Assembly (NCBI RefSeq): GCF_000186865.1
Contig: NW_008705570.1
Coordinates: 115,355-179,354, forward strand
Source of the DNA: Aureococcus anophagefferens
Lineage: Eukaryota > Sar > Pelagophyceae > Pelagomonadales > Pelagomonadaceae
Length of the DNA stretch: 64,000 bases
Direction of reading: 5' to 3'
Shown here: positions 55,867-64,000 of the stretch, in pieces
Layout: the number at the start of each line of letters is the position of its first letter
Numbering within the stretch: the stretch's first letter is position 1
Notes under the pieces: generated by a model
Databases searched by the model: none
What the model was told of the DNA's origin: nothing
What the model saw: the letters and a program-made list of their open reading frames with translations, nothing else
Translations under genes and position numbers: made by a program

Positions 55867-57273
55867 ATGGACGGGGGCCGGCCGAACCACGAGGACTGGA
55901 TCTCGGGCCAGGCGAGCGCGCCGGCCCGCGGCGCGCCGAGCATGGAGGAGTCCATGCGGCGGTCCGTGGCCATGCGCGTCGAGCGCGCGCGCATCGTCGA
56001 GAAGGCCAACGTCGAGGCGGGGAAGCGCGAGATCGGCGAGGCGCGCAAGGCGAAGCGGCGCGCGTCCCGCGCGTCGCGGGACGAGAAGCCGCGGGAGGAC
56101 CCGAAGCTCGAGGTGCTGCTCGTGGGCTGCCGCGGTCTGCCGAAGATGGACATGCTGCTCGGCAAGTGCGACGCGTACGTCGTCGTCGCCGTGGGCGACG
56201 AGACGCGCAAGTCGAAGACGGTCATCCGGAGCTACAACCCCGTCTTCAACGAGCGCCTCGTCTTCTCCGTGCCGCCCCTCGTCGACAGAGTGGCGCTCAC
56301 GATCTACGACTACGACATGATCGGGTCCGACGAGCTCGTCGGGAACGTCGAGGAGCCCCTCGTGACGGCCAACGCCCGGGCGAACGAGCTCCTCCGGCGC
56401 GACATCGCCCACGCGACGGCGCGGCGCAAGCACGGCAACGGCTGCGTCAAGTTCAAGCTCAGGTGGCTCGAGGCGGACGGCGCCGGCGGCGACGCCGCGC
56501 CGGCGCCGGCGGAGCCGCGGCCCAACGCGACGCGCCGGCGGTCCTTCGACGGCGCCGTCGGCGGCCGGCGCGGCTCCGTCGGCGGCGGCCGGCGGCGGTC
56601 CGTCGGCGGGCGGAGCCTCGGGTCGCTCGGCGAGAGGCCGCCGGCGCCCGCGGAGGCCCTGCCGGCGCTGCCCAAGTGGCGCTGCCAGCGCTGCGCCTAC
56701 GACGACAACGACCCGGCGGCGGACACCTGCGAGGCCTGCGAGCTGAGCAAGGACGCGCCGCGCCGCCGGGGGCGCCGGCTCTCGTTCCAGGGCCTCAAGG
56801 AGGCGCTCGGCCTCGCGGCGCCGCCGCCCGAGGAGACGTACGCCGCGGCCGGCGGCGAGGGCGGCGCCGCCGCGGCGGCCGCGGCGGCCCCGGCCCCGGC
56901 GCCCGCCGCCGCGCCCATGCGCCGGAGCAGCGACATGCTCGAGAAGTTCGCGCGCACAAAAGAGGAGCAAGAGAACGCCGCGAAGCAGGCCGAGACGGAC
57001 CTCTTCGCGCTCGCCAACGAGGGCTCGGACAAGCGCGAGAAGCGCATCCGCGCCGCGCGGCGGTCCAAGGAGCGCGTCGAGACCGGCCTCGACCCGGACG
57101 CCTTCGGCGACGACGTCGTCGACGCCATCGAGGTCAAGAAGGCCAAGATCAAGGCCGGCGCCGCCGCGGGCTGGAAGGCCGCGCGCCGCGCGAGCGCGGG
57201 GGCCATCCTCGCCGTCACGAGCCTCGCCGGCGACATCAAGGACGCCGCCTGGAAGGACGACCCCCTCATGTAG
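55867..57273 (+). CDS. C2-domain protein with RanBP2-type zinc finger
   Basis: The protein has 468 residues, start MDGGRPNHEDWISGQ. The C2 domain lies at about 80-195 (LEVLLVGCRGLPKMDMLLGKCDAYVVVAVG, SYNPVFNERLVFSVPP, LTIYDYDMIGSDELVGN), with calcium-ligand Asp positions partly kept (KMDMLLGKCD, YDYD). A Ser/Arg-rich segment (GRRRSVGGRSLGSLG) precedes a RanBP2-type zinc finger (WRCQRCAYDDNDPAADTCEACEL, C-x2-C-x10-C-x2-C). The C-terminal third is Ala-rich and then charged (MRRSSDMLEKFARTKEEQE). Membrane-linked signalling or ubiquitin/protein binding are possible through C2 and RanBP2 fingers; which one applies is not visible. Confidence 0.8.
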   Translation: MDGGRPNHEDWISGQASAPARGAPSMEESMRRSVAMRVERARIVEKANVEAGKREIGEARKAKRRASRASRDEKPREDPKLEVLLVGCRGLPKMDMLLGKCDAYVVVAVGDETRKSKTVIRSYNPVFNERLVFSVPPLVDRVALTIYDYDMIGSDELVGNVEEPLVTANARANELLRRDIAHATARRKHGNGCVKFKLRWLEADGAGGDAAPAPAEPRPNATRRRSFDGAVGGRRGSVGGGRRRSVGGRSLGSLGERPPAPAEALPALPKWRCQRCAYDDNDPAADTCEACELSKDAPRRRGRRLSFQGLKEALGLAAPPPEETYAAAGGEGGAAAAAAAAPAPAPAAAPMRRSSDMLEKFARTKEEQENAAKQAETDLFALANEGSDKREKRIRAARRSKERVETGLDPDAFGDDVVDAIEVKKAKIKAGAAAGWKAARRASAGAILAVTSLAGDIKDAAWKDDPLM

Positions 57274-57328
57274 GGCTCCGCCGTGTACTGTTCCCCAACC
57301 CCGTTTTTTTGTTGCGGACATTGGAAGA

Positions 57329-57946
57329 TCAGGACATCGGACACGTCTCCGCACACCCCGGAGAGCGGTGGAGTTGGTCCGAGTTGGCCAAGTCGGCCAT
57401 GCGGCGGTCGATGCTCGTGAGCAGGTCGACGATCTTGGTGGTTTGGTCTGTCGTGGCCTTGAGCTGTGCTTCGAGTTGTGTCAGCCGCGCGTCGTGCTCG
57501 GCTCGCTCCTCCGAAAATCCTTGCTGCAGCCGCACGAGCTCCTCAAACCGTGCCAGTTGCGCGAGGCCGTTGTCTGCCGCCGAAGCCACCACGTGTCGGT
57601 GCTGCTGCTGTTCGTCGAGCATTTGCTCTTGGACCCTCGCCATGTCGTCGACTTTGGCCGTGAGCGTACGCACGCTGTCCGGCGACCTCTGCCGCTCGCG
57701 CTCCTGCCGGCGCTGCTCGTCGAGGTTGCGGTCGAGGACCGCTTCCTTTTGGAGTCGGACCAGTTCCTGCACTTGCGCAGCTAAGTCGACGAAGCGTTGG
57801 TCAACCGCCGCCGCCCGGAGGCCCGCCGACTCGGAGCCGGTGGTCCCAGTCGGTCTCTTCCGCAGCTCGGCGAGCACTTCCTCCTGGACCCGAAGCAACT
57901 TATCAGTCGGACCCTCGACCGTACTGCGACTACAGGCGATACTCAT
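57329..57946 (-). CDS. Coiled-coil protein, hypothetical
   Basis: The protein has 205 residues. Nearly the whole length forms heptads of Leu, Arg, Gln and Glu (LLRVQEEVLAELRKR, DDMARVQEQMLDEQQQHRH, ARFEELVRLQQGFSEERAEH, LTQLEAQLKATTDQTTK). No other domain or leader is seen. Third positions are less strictly G/C than in neighbours. It ends 55 bp from the convergent C2 gene and is divergent from the YHS gene. Confidence 0.6.
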   Translation of the reverse strand: MSIACSRSTVEGPTDKLLRVQEEVLAELRKRPTGTTGSESAGLRAAAVDQRFVDLAAQVQELVRLQKEAVLDRNLDEQRRQERERQRSPDSVRTLTAKVDDMARVQEQMLDEQQQHRHVVASAADNGLAQLARFEELVRLQQGFSEERAEHDARLTQLEAQLKATTDQTTKIVDLLTSIDRRMADLANSDQLHRSPGCAETCPMS

Positions 57947-58065
57947 TGGAGTGATGGCAAAGAATTAGAGAATGCCGGGCATACGCTGGGCGGAGTCTTC
58001 CAGCGCGCTTCAGCTCCAGCCTCACATAAAAAACGAAGGTTAATTGTCACAATAGATTTTGGAGT

Positions 58066-58722
58066 ATGGCCGCGGCTGCCCCGCGCCGCGCCTTCGCGGC
58101 CGTCGCCGTCGCGGTGCTCTGCGCCGTGGCCGCGACGGTCCTCCGACGACGAGCGCGCAACTCCACGACGCTCCTGTGGACGGGATCCGTCCACTCCCTC
58201 GCCGGCCTGGGCGGCGGCGCCGCGCCGGCCAAGGCCGCGGACGCGTCGAACCCCTGCATCAGCCGGAGCGAGGGCGCCGTCATGGGCGGCTGCGACGTCA
58301 TCGCGTACGCGGGCCTCGCGAACGCGAGCAGCGACGGCCGCGCGGCGCCGAACTGCACGCTGGGGCTCGAGGAGTACACCGAAACCTACGCCGGCTTCGC
58401 GTTCCGCTTCGCCACCGCGGACCACCAGGCGGCCTTCGCCGCGGACCCGGCGCGCTACGCGCCGGCCTACGGCGGCTTCTGCGGCTACGGCATGTGCTGC
58501 GAGGACTGGTGGACGCCGGGCGACATGGAGGCCGACGTGAACCCGAACGTCTGGGTCTACGTCGACGGCCGCCTCCTCTCCTTCCGCGGCCACGAGCCCA
58601 TGGAGGCGTTCCTCGCCAACAAGTCGGCCAACCTCGCCGCGGCCGACGCGCGATGGGAGGGCTGGGCCGAGACCTACGGCACGCCCGTCTTCAACACGCT
58701 CTGCACGCACTACGGATACTAA
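58066..58722 (+). CDS. Membrane-anchored or secreted YHS-domain protein
   Basis: The protein has 218 residues. An N-terminal hydrophobic helix (FAAVAVAVLCAVAATVL) follows MAAAAPRR and is itself followed by RRRAR, consistent with a signal anchor. The YHS-type core lies at about 95-150 (TETYAGFAFRFATADHQAAFAADPARYAPAYGGFCGYGMC, family form ... F-x-x-x-x-N-x-x-x-F-x-x-x-P-x-x-Y-x-P-x-Y-G-G-x-C), with additional cysteines. YHS domains bind metals in copper/heavy-metal proteins. Several N-glycosylation-type sites (NAS, NCT) suggest that the domain faces out. The rest, VWVYVDGRLLSFRGHEPMEAFLAN, matches the usual continuation of such proteins. Confidence 0.8.
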   Translation: MAAAAPRRAFAAVAVAVLCAVAATVLRRRARNSTTLLWTGSVHSLAGLGGGAAPAKAADASNPCISRSEGAVMGGCDVIAYAGLANASSDGRAAPNCTLGLEEYTETYAGFAFRFATADHQAAFAADPARYAPAYGGFCGYGMCCEDWWTPGDMEADVNPNVWVYVDGRLLSFRGHEPMEAFLANKSANLAAADARWEGWAETYGTPVFNTLCTHYGY

Positions 58723-58839
58723 ATTTTTGTTGTTGTGACGATCGCGTCGCAAGCGCGGCGCCGAGGACCCGCGACGGCGGCGGCGGCGGCGTCGCCGCCG
58801 CGCTACAAGAAGCGGCCTAAATTAGTACGGCGCGTCCCC

Positions 58840-60078
58840 CTATTGCTGGTCGACCATGACGAAGTCGCGGTCGTCCTGGAGCTGGAGGTCCTGGAGGGGC
58901 ACGGCCGTGTAGGAGTTGAGCTCCGTCTCGAGGCCGCGGAGGTAGGCGTCCTGCTCCGTCGCCGCCTGCTCCGTCGCCGCGGCGTCGGGCTCCGCGTCGC
59001 CGGCGCCGCCGCCGCCGCCGCCGTCGGGCTCGGGCGCGCGGAGCCCGCGGGACCGCGGCGACGCGCCGCCCGTGCGGCTCCGGGGCCGCGCCGGCGCGCC
59101 GGGCTTGGGCGGCGTCGCCGCGTCGGGCCGCGTCGGGTAGAGCGTGTTCTTGTCGAAGAGCACGACGGGCGCCTTCGGCGGCGACGGCTTCGGCGGCGAC
59201 CGGCCGCTCTTGCGGCCCGGGCGGCACTCTTCGAAGGCGGCCTCGAAGAGCTTGACGCGCGGCAGGTTCGAGTCGATCTCCGCCTCGGGCGGCACGGTGT
59301 TCACACCGCACGGCCGCGTCGCGGCCCGCAGCCGCGCGCGGACGACCTTGGCGGCCTCGGCCGCGTCCGTCGCTTTGAGGGCGTCGATGGCCAGCGCGGC
59401 GACGCGCCGGGCCTCGCGCAGCGCGCCGGGGCCGTCGGGCCCGCCGAGCGCGCGCGCCGTCGCGTACGACTCCAGCGCCTTCTTGCGGAGGCCGGGCCCG
59501 CGCGCGCCGCGCGCCATGACCTCCTGCTGCACGGCCAGGTTGAAGTAGGCCGCGGCGCAGCGCGCCGGGTCCGTCTCCTCGGCCGTGAGGAGGATCGCCG
59601 CCTCCGCGAGCTTGAGCGCGCGGTCGTGGTGCCGGAGGTGGCTCAGCACCGCGGTCAGATTCATGCACGTCGTCGCGAGGGAGCCGTCGTTGCCGTCGTG
59701 CAGGTTCAACGCCAGGGCCCGCTCGAGGTAGCGCAGCGCCGTGTGCGGGTGGCCGCAGGCCATCGCGTAGACCGCCTGGCTGTTGTCGATCGCCGCCGTC
59801 AGTTGCCCGCGCGCGCGCTCCGAGATGGCCTCGTTGCCGTGGACGAGGCGCCGCGCCGTGCGCAGCGACTCCCGGGCGCGCTCCTTGTCGCCGGCGGCGA
59901 GGAATTCCTGCGTCTTCGCCCCGAGGCCCGCGACGCTGCTCTCGAGGTCCGGCGTCGTCGGCGTCACGAGCTGGTCCAGGGGCGACGGCAGCCGCGCGTA
60001 GCCGCCCTCGACGGGCACGAAGTAGGCCCCGTCCTGGAAGATCATGCCCTCGACGTCCGGGGGCGCCATGCCCTCCAT
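58840..60078 (-). CDS. TPR-repeat protein
   Basis: The protein has 412 residues, start MEGMAPPDVEGMIFQDG. Residues about 45-240 are TPR-like helical hairpins (RARESLRTARRLV, HTALRYLERALALNLHDGN, HDRALKLAEAAILLTAEE, ARCAAAYFNLAVQQEVM, LRKKALESYATARALGG). The second half is Pro- and Ser-rich with basic patches (PRSRTGGASPRSRG) and ends LQLQDDRDFVMVDQQ. TPRs are protein-binding; partner unknown. The F-box gene is on the same strand, 205 bp upstream of its start. Confidence 0.75.
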   Translation of the reverse strand: MEGMAPPDVEGMIFQDGAYFVPVEGGYARLPSPLDQLVTPTTPDLESSVAGLGAKTQEFLAAGDKERARESLRTARRLVHGNEAISERARGQLTAAIDNSQAVYAMACGHPHTALRYLERALALNLHDGNDGSLATTCMNLTAVLSHLRHHDRALKLAEAAILLTAEETDPARCAAAYFNLAVQQEVMARGARGPGLRKKALESYATARALGGPDGPGALREARRVAALAIDALKATDAAEAAKVVRARLRAATRPCGVNTVPPEAEIDSNLPRVKLFEAAFEECRPGRKSGRSPPKPSPPKAPVVLFDKNTLYPTRPDAATPPKPGAPARPRSRTGGASPRSRGLRAPEPDGGGGGGAGDAEPDAAATEQAATEQDAYLRGLETELNSYTAVPLQDLQLQDDRDFVMVDQQ

Positions 60079-60283
60079 CTCTTACCTTGGCATCAGCGGC
60101 CGCCGCATGCCGCCCCGACTTGGGCAGTCGTTTCCGACCATGATGTTTCCGTCAACATTGACAACAATCTGCGGCCGCTCGAGCTCGAGCTCCTACTTGA
60201 GCTCCTTCGCCCAATCTAAGTCCCAATCTCGACCCCGAGTACTCCCACCCCGCCCCGCGGACCTCGGGGATTCGTGTGCGGGC

Positions 60284-61387
60284 TTAGTTGAAGCAGAGGG
60301 CCTTGCCCCGGAACTGGCCCCGGAGGCGCGTCGTGTCGGCGAGGGCCATGGCCTTGCGCTTCTTGGTCATGGCGGCCTCGAGGCCCGCGCGGTCGGCGCG
60401 CGGCATCTTGATCGCGTCGTCGAGGCCGAGGCGCCCGACGGCGACGCGGCCCCGGAGCGCCGCCGACAGGGACAGCACGGCGCCGAGGATGGCCGCGGGC
60501 GACCGCACGCCCGCGTACTTGACGCAGGACCGCTTGAGGCGCTCCGCGTTGTAGACCGCGAACGCCAAGGCGTCGTCCTTGCCCGCGTGGGCCTCGAGCG
60601 TCGCGACGCCGAGGCGCGTCGGCTCCGGGCCCAGGGCGTCGAGCGCCGCGAGCGTGTGGCTGCGGCGGTAGGGCGCGAAGAGCGGGGACCGCTTCTTGAG
60701 CGCGTCGAAGAGAAAGTCGTCCTCGAGGACGACGTGGCGGAGCACGGACGAGTGCTTCTTCGCGCTGTTGGGGCTCAGGGGCTTCGGGCTCGCGCCGCGG
60801 GCGCAGCGCGCCGCGAAGCGCATGGCGCACTGGCGCAGGTCGTCGACGGACAGCAGGCCGCCGGCGACGAGGTCGCGGACGCACGGGTCGCGGCAGAGCT
60901 TGTCGAGCGCCGCGCGCGCGGGCGCGGGCTTCTGCGGCCGGGCGCCCGAGCCCCGCGCGGCGTCGGCCGCCTCGTCGAGCTGGGCCTCGCGGCGAATGGC
61001 GAAGAGCTCGCGGCCCGCGGCGTCGCAGCGCATCGTCGCCGCGACGTCCGAGCGGTTCGCCGGCGCGCCGAAGGCGAGCAGCGGGTCGCCGGCGCAGGGT
61101 CCCGCGAGCTTGGGCGCCCAGAGGTCCGGCGCGGCGGCGACCGCGAAGCCGCCGCGGTGCGTGGCGGCGAGCCGCGCCAGCGACGCCGGGTCGAGCCAGC
61201 CGCACGCCTCGCGGAGCAGCACGCGCGGCGCGGCCGCGAGCGCGCCGTTGCAGCTCGCGGTCGCGTCGAGCAGCTCGCGCGCCGGCGGCGTCGACCACTG
61301 GCTCGCGCTCGCGTCCGTGCGCTTCCAGTAGTAGCGGCCCACGCGGCTCCGGCTCTCGACGCGCACCCACATTTTCGCGGCGGACAT
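60284..61387 (-). CDS. F-box-like protein
   Basis: The protein has 367 residues, start MSAAKMWVRVESRSRVGRYYWKRTD. A WW-like aromatic stretch (RVGRYYWKRTDASASQWSTPP) is followed at about 65-110 by an F-box-like helical motif, VLLREACGWLDPASLARLAATHRGGFAVAAAPDLWAPKL (LP-x-E-x-L-x-x-x-x-L-x-x-x-x-L-x-x-x-x-R-x-x-x-x-x-W pattern). The C-terminal 200 residues are helical (LVAGGLLSVDDLRQCAMRF, LFDALKKRSPLFAPYRRSHT). F-box proteins present targets to SCF ubiquitin ligases. The F-box assignment is moderate because the key LP is replaced. Confidence 0.6.
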   Translation of the reverse strand: MSAAKMWVRVESRSRVGRYYWKRTDASASQWSTPPARELLDATASCNGALAAAPRVLLREACGWLDPASLARLAATHRGGFAVAAAPDLWAPKLAGPCAGDPLLAFGAPANRSDVAATMRCDAAGRELFAIRREAQLDEAADAARGSGARPQKPAPARAALDKLCRDPCVRDLVAGGLLSVDDLRQCAMRFAARCARGASPKPLSPNSAKKHSSVLRHVVLEDDFLFDALKKRSPLFAPYRRSHTLAALDALGPEPTRLGVATLEAHAGKDDALAFAVYNAERLKRSCVKYAGVRSPAAILGAVLSLSAALRGRVAVGRLGLDDAIKMPRADRAGLEAAMTKKRKAMALADTTRLRGQFRGKALCFN

Positions 61388-62010
61388 GCTCTGCGGTGGA
61401 ACTTTTTTGCACGAGGTGGTCTGCTGGGATGTGATAGCAATTGCGATGCAACGATATTGCAATGCAATGGCGTAGACGTGGCGTACGGCGTGCCAACGAC
61501 GGGTGGATTTTGAGAGACACGACGTTGGTTGCTCAATTTTGGGAGAGCACACTTGAGGCAAATTAGAAATGGCCGGGGGTCTTCATCGACCTCAATTCAA
61601 AACAAACGCCGATACAGCCCCGAAAAACGAAAAACGAATGGAACGTCGAAGAGGGGCCCGGTGGACGCCGGGGGAGTCCCGCCCGACGACGTGTGCCCTG
61701 CGAGCGTGAGGATCGCGTACCGCAAAATCCAATTTCAAATCACCTCCTTCATCAGACGATCAAGAGCCGCGTGCTCGCCTGCGAAAGGGCGCCGCTTGCG
61801 GCCACGAGGGCCGGAAGCCAGCGTAGCCAGAGGCAGTTGAGAGCGCCTGACTGTGGGCACTCGCTTTGAGGCGCGGTGCGACGCGCATAAGCATGTCGAC
61901 AAAGGTTAACGTTGCAGCTCTTCGGCCTGTTGTCGATGAGCAAATTGGCCTGTATTAGACGCGCCTGCTGAGCTAGAATTTGGCCTGTTCTTAGACGCAA
62001 CGACGCAACG
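61388..62010. other. 623-bp divergent promoter region, no gene seen
   Basis: The region lies between the F-box start (61387, minus) and the FTR start (62011, plus). It is AT-richer than the coding DNA. It contains ATTGCAATGCAAT (61456-61468) near the F-box side and repeats of GGCCTGT near the FTR side. Short open frames on the plus strand (61529-61840) show no domain or codon bias. Confidence 0.6.
61945..61998 (+). promoter_or_regulatory. Repeated TTGGCCTGT...TTAGACGC element upstream of FTR
   Basis: Two copies of TTGGCCTGT(A or TC)TTAGACGC stand at 61945-61962 and 61980-61998, the second 12 bp upstream of the start. A third partial copy (TCGGCCTGTTGTCGA) lies at about 61922. Candidate control element for a photosynthesis gene; untested. 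Confidence 0.4.
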
Positions 62011-62460
62011 ATGCGCGCACCACCTCTCGTCCTCCTCTGCCTCGCCGGCGTCGCGAGCTTCCAGCCCGCTCACTTTCGAAAGCACGGCAACACGCGGCTG
62101 GCGTCGACGGCGGACATCGACCCGGTCAAGTACGACAAGGCCTTAAACGGCATGACGAAATTCAGCAACCAGTACATCAAGCGCACGGGCACTTCCTACT
62201 GCTCGGAGCCCTCGGTGCCCGCCTTCGTGATCCGCGGGCTCGCCGAGCACAAGGTGACGCTCGGCGCGCCGCTCTGCCCGTGCCGCCACTACGAGGACAA
62301 GGCCGCGGAGGTGAAGAAGGGCTATTGGAACTGCCCCTGCGTGCCCATGCGGGAAGAGAAGAAGTGCCACTGCATGCTCTTCCTCACGGACGACAACGAG
62401 TTCGCGGGCGACAGCAAGGAGCTGGCCGTGGACGACGTCCGCCGCCTGACGGAGAGCTAG
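62011..62460 (+). CDS. Ferredoxin-thioredoxin reductase, catalytic (beta) subunit, plastid-targeted
   Basis: The protein has 149 residues. MRAPPLVLLCLAGVASF-QPAHFRKHG is a bipartite plastid leader (ASF-QP cleavage). The mature part has the complete catalytic-chain signature: YCSEPSVPAFVIRGLAEHK, then CPCRHYEDK, NCPCVPM and CHCMLF, giving the seven cysteines that hold the 4Fe-4S cluster and the redox-active disulfide. It passes electrons from ferredoxin to thioredoxins in the stroma and so switches photosynthetic enzymes with light. The corresponding gene (ftrB) is plastid-encoded in some red algae; here it is nuclear. One exon. Confidence 0.95.
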   Translation: MRAPPLVLLCLAGVASFQPAHFRKHGNTRLASTADIDPVKYDKALNGMTKFSNQYIKRTGTSYCSEPSVPAFVIRGLAEHKVTLGAPLCPCRHYEDKAAEVKKGYWNCPCVPMREEKKCHCMLFLTDDNEFAGDSKELAVDDVRRLTES

Positions 62461-62546
62461 TAACGCGGTGACCTTGAGCGAGCTACTGCTCCTTTACTCT
62501 TGGGGGGGGCGGGGTGGGGGGGTGGGGGGGGTCACAGGGGCGCACA

Positions 62547-64000
62547 TCAGGCGGCCTGGTTCTCCTTGGCCGCGACGCCGGCGAAGGAGACCTTCCGCGC
62601 GACGGCGGGGGACTTCCTCGCCGCGGCCGCGGCGCGCTGGGCGCGCGTGAGGGGCCGCTTCGCCGGCTCGGGGCTCGGCGCGGCGAGCGCGGCGTTGTTC
62701 GCGTCGCGCTCCGCGCGGAGCGCGGCGAGCTGCTCCTGGACGGTGGGCCCCATCTTGGGCGGCGGCACGTAGGTGTCGAGGGTCACGGTGAGGTCCGCGG
62801 CCTCGTCGTCGTGGAGCGCGAAGCCGTGCTCGGAGACGGGCGTCGACGGCGGCGGCGCGGGCGACCGGGGCTTGCGCGCGGACGCGACGTACGGCGTCCG
62901 GCCGAGCTCCGCGCGCGCGACGGAGGCCTCGAGGCGCGTGATGTCGAACTTGGCGTCCGTGAGCTCGACCTTGAGCTTGTCGACGGCGCACTTGGCGTCG
63001 TGCGCGTCGCGCTCGGAGACGGCCGCGGCCATCGTCTTCTCCTGGAGCCGCGCCTCGAGGCTCTGGACCTTGGACGCGTAGAGCCGGAGCTGGTCGTGGT
63101 CGGCGAGGCCCGCGGCCGCGGCCTCCTCGGCGAGCTTGCCGTTGAGGGTCCGGCTCAGGCCCTCGTACTCCTTGCGGAGCTTCTCGAACGCGGCCTCGAG
63201 CGTCTTGTTCGACCGGTCGCCGCCGCCGCCCGGCGAGTCGCGGCTCGCCTGGAGGAACTTCTTCTCGCGCTCGAGCTTGTTGATCTGGGCCGTCGCCGCG
63301 TTGAGCTGCATGTCCTTCTGCTTGAGGTACTGCTTGCCGTAGGCGATCTGCGACTCGAGCGTCGACATCGCCGCGCGGCTCGCGGCCTTCTCGTCGTCGA
63401 CGGCCGCGGCGAGCGCGGCCTTCTCCGCCACCCAGGCCTCGGCGGCCTCGGCGGCGGCGGACCCGACGGCGCGCCGCTCGCGGTCCGCGGCGTCGGCGAG
63501 CGCCGCGTCGAGCGCCGCGCGCGCGGACTCGACGTCGCGCGCGCGCGCGGCCTCGAGCGCGGCCTCGAGCGCGGACCGCTCCTCGAGGAGCGCCGCCTGG
63601 CGCTCGACCTCGCGCGCCGCCGCGTCGCCCCGCGCGGCCTCGGCGCTCCGCTCCGCGAGGTCGCGCTCGAGCGCGTCGCGGTCGCGCGCGGCCGACGCCT
63701 CGGCCGCGGCGACGCGCGCGTCCGCGTCGCGGCGCCAGTCGGCCTCGCGGTCCGCGAGCTCGCCGTCGAACTTGGCCGCCTGGAGCTCGAGCTGGGCCGC
63801 GAGGCCCTCGGCGCCCGCGCGCTGCGCCTTGGCGACGTCGTCGGCCGCCGCGAGGCGCTCGCGCATGACGGCCTGCTCGAGCGCGGCCTCGTGGTCCGAC
63901 GCGATGGCCGCGAGGGCGCCCGCGTGGGCCGACGCGAGCGACTCGAGGGCCTGCTTCTTGCCGTCGTCGAGGCGGCTCCGCTCGGCGTCCGCGGCGAGCG
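62547..64000 (-). CDS. Long coiled-coil protein, 5' end beyond window
   Basis: The frame is open from the stop at 62547 to the right edge (at least 484 residues); an ATG at 63866 exists but upstream codons (ALESLASAHAGALAAIASDHEAALEQAV) continue the same heptad pattern, so the true start is outside. Most of the protein is Ala/Glu/Arg-rich coiled coil (DAALADAADRERRAVGSAAAE, QINKLEREKKFLQASR, ASKVQSLEARLQEKT). The C-terminal 130 residues are Pro-rich with basic stretches (KRPLTRAQRAAAAARK). It resembles cytoskeletal, centrosomal or flagellar linker proteins; no specific family. Confidence 0.75.
   Translation of the reverse strand, partial: LAADAERSRLDDGKKQALESLASAHAGALAAIASDHEAALEQAVMRERLAAADDVAKAQRAGAEGLAAQLELQAAKFDGELADREADWRRDADARVAAAEASAARDRDALERDLAERSAEAARGDAAAREVERQAALLEERSALEAALEAARARDVESARAALDAALADAADRERRAVGSAAAEAAEAWVAEKAALAAAVDDEKAASRAAMSTLESQIAYGKQYLKQKDMQLNAATAQINKLEREKKFLQASRDSPGGGGDRSNKTLEAAFEKLRKEYEGLSRTLNGKLAEEAAAAGLADHDQLRLYASKVQSLEARLQEKTMAAAVSERDAHDAKCAVDKLKVELTDAKFDITRLEASVARAELGRTPYVASARKPRSPAPPPSTPVSEHGFALHDDEAADLTVTLDTYVPPPKMGPTVQEQLAALRAERDANNAALAAPSPEPAKRPLTRAQRAAAAARKSPAVARKVSFAGVAAKENQAA

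Overview
The window is very GC-rich nuclear DNA from a photosynthetic stramenopile, most likely a pelagophyte (Aureococcus/Pelagomonas type). Four observations support this. (1) Genes are eukaryotic, with Kozak-like starts, short spliceosomal introns, and nuclear genes for RPSA, COX6A, TRM13 and a CDK. (2) Several proteins carry a signal peptide followed by an ASAF-like cleavage motif, the bipartite plastid leader of secondary red-lineage plastids. (3) Surface proteins carry long PTPEPT spacers and VCBS/FG-GAP repeats, common in these algae. (4) MYND/Sel1 proteins occur. The organism is inferred from style, not from a database match.

Layout: 0-6.3 kb holds a VCBS/C-type-lectin protein cut by the left edge, a plastid SnoaL-like protein, a GNAT acetyltransferase, an NAD(P)-binding oxidoreductase and a secreted BBE-type FAD oxidase. 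At 6.4-16.5 kb is the most unusual part: three same-strand genes with ubiquitin-type domains. One is a ubiquitin-like-fold protein. The other two are large single-pass receptor-like proteins sharing a nearly identical ectodomain but ending inside the cell in a HECT E3 ligase or in a protein kinase fused to an OTU deubiquitinase. At 16.7-31 kb are housekeeping genes: RRM protein, CDK, SAM-domain protein, small plastid proteins, globin-like protein, COX6A, a PurD-PurN-PurM purine enzyme, an EF-hand protein and TRM13. At 31-48 kb are a membrane RGS protein, a second large VCBS protein, an SR/CCCH protein, MYND proteins, an IQ-HEAT-PH scaffold, RPSA and an SDR epimerase. At 49-64 kb are a probable mitochondrial protein, a secreted beta-propeller, an ankyrin protein, a plastid membrane protein, C2, YHS, TPR and F-box proteins, ferredoxin-thioredoxin reductase and a coiled-coil protein cut by the right edge.

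Genes are tightly packed and mostly alternate in strand. Divergent pairs share 100-300 bp promoters, and convergent pairs are often separated by a few dozen bases or a GC-rich hairpin. A 10-bp element, CTTCAAGTTG, lies 44-82 bp upstream of at least four start codons. Introns are few and short (37-130 nt), and at least three fit only a GC-AG splice pair. Two genes contain single-base frame breaks inside conserved domains, either assembly errors or recent lesions. Exon borders were inferred by reading frame and family resemblance and have not been tested against RNA.
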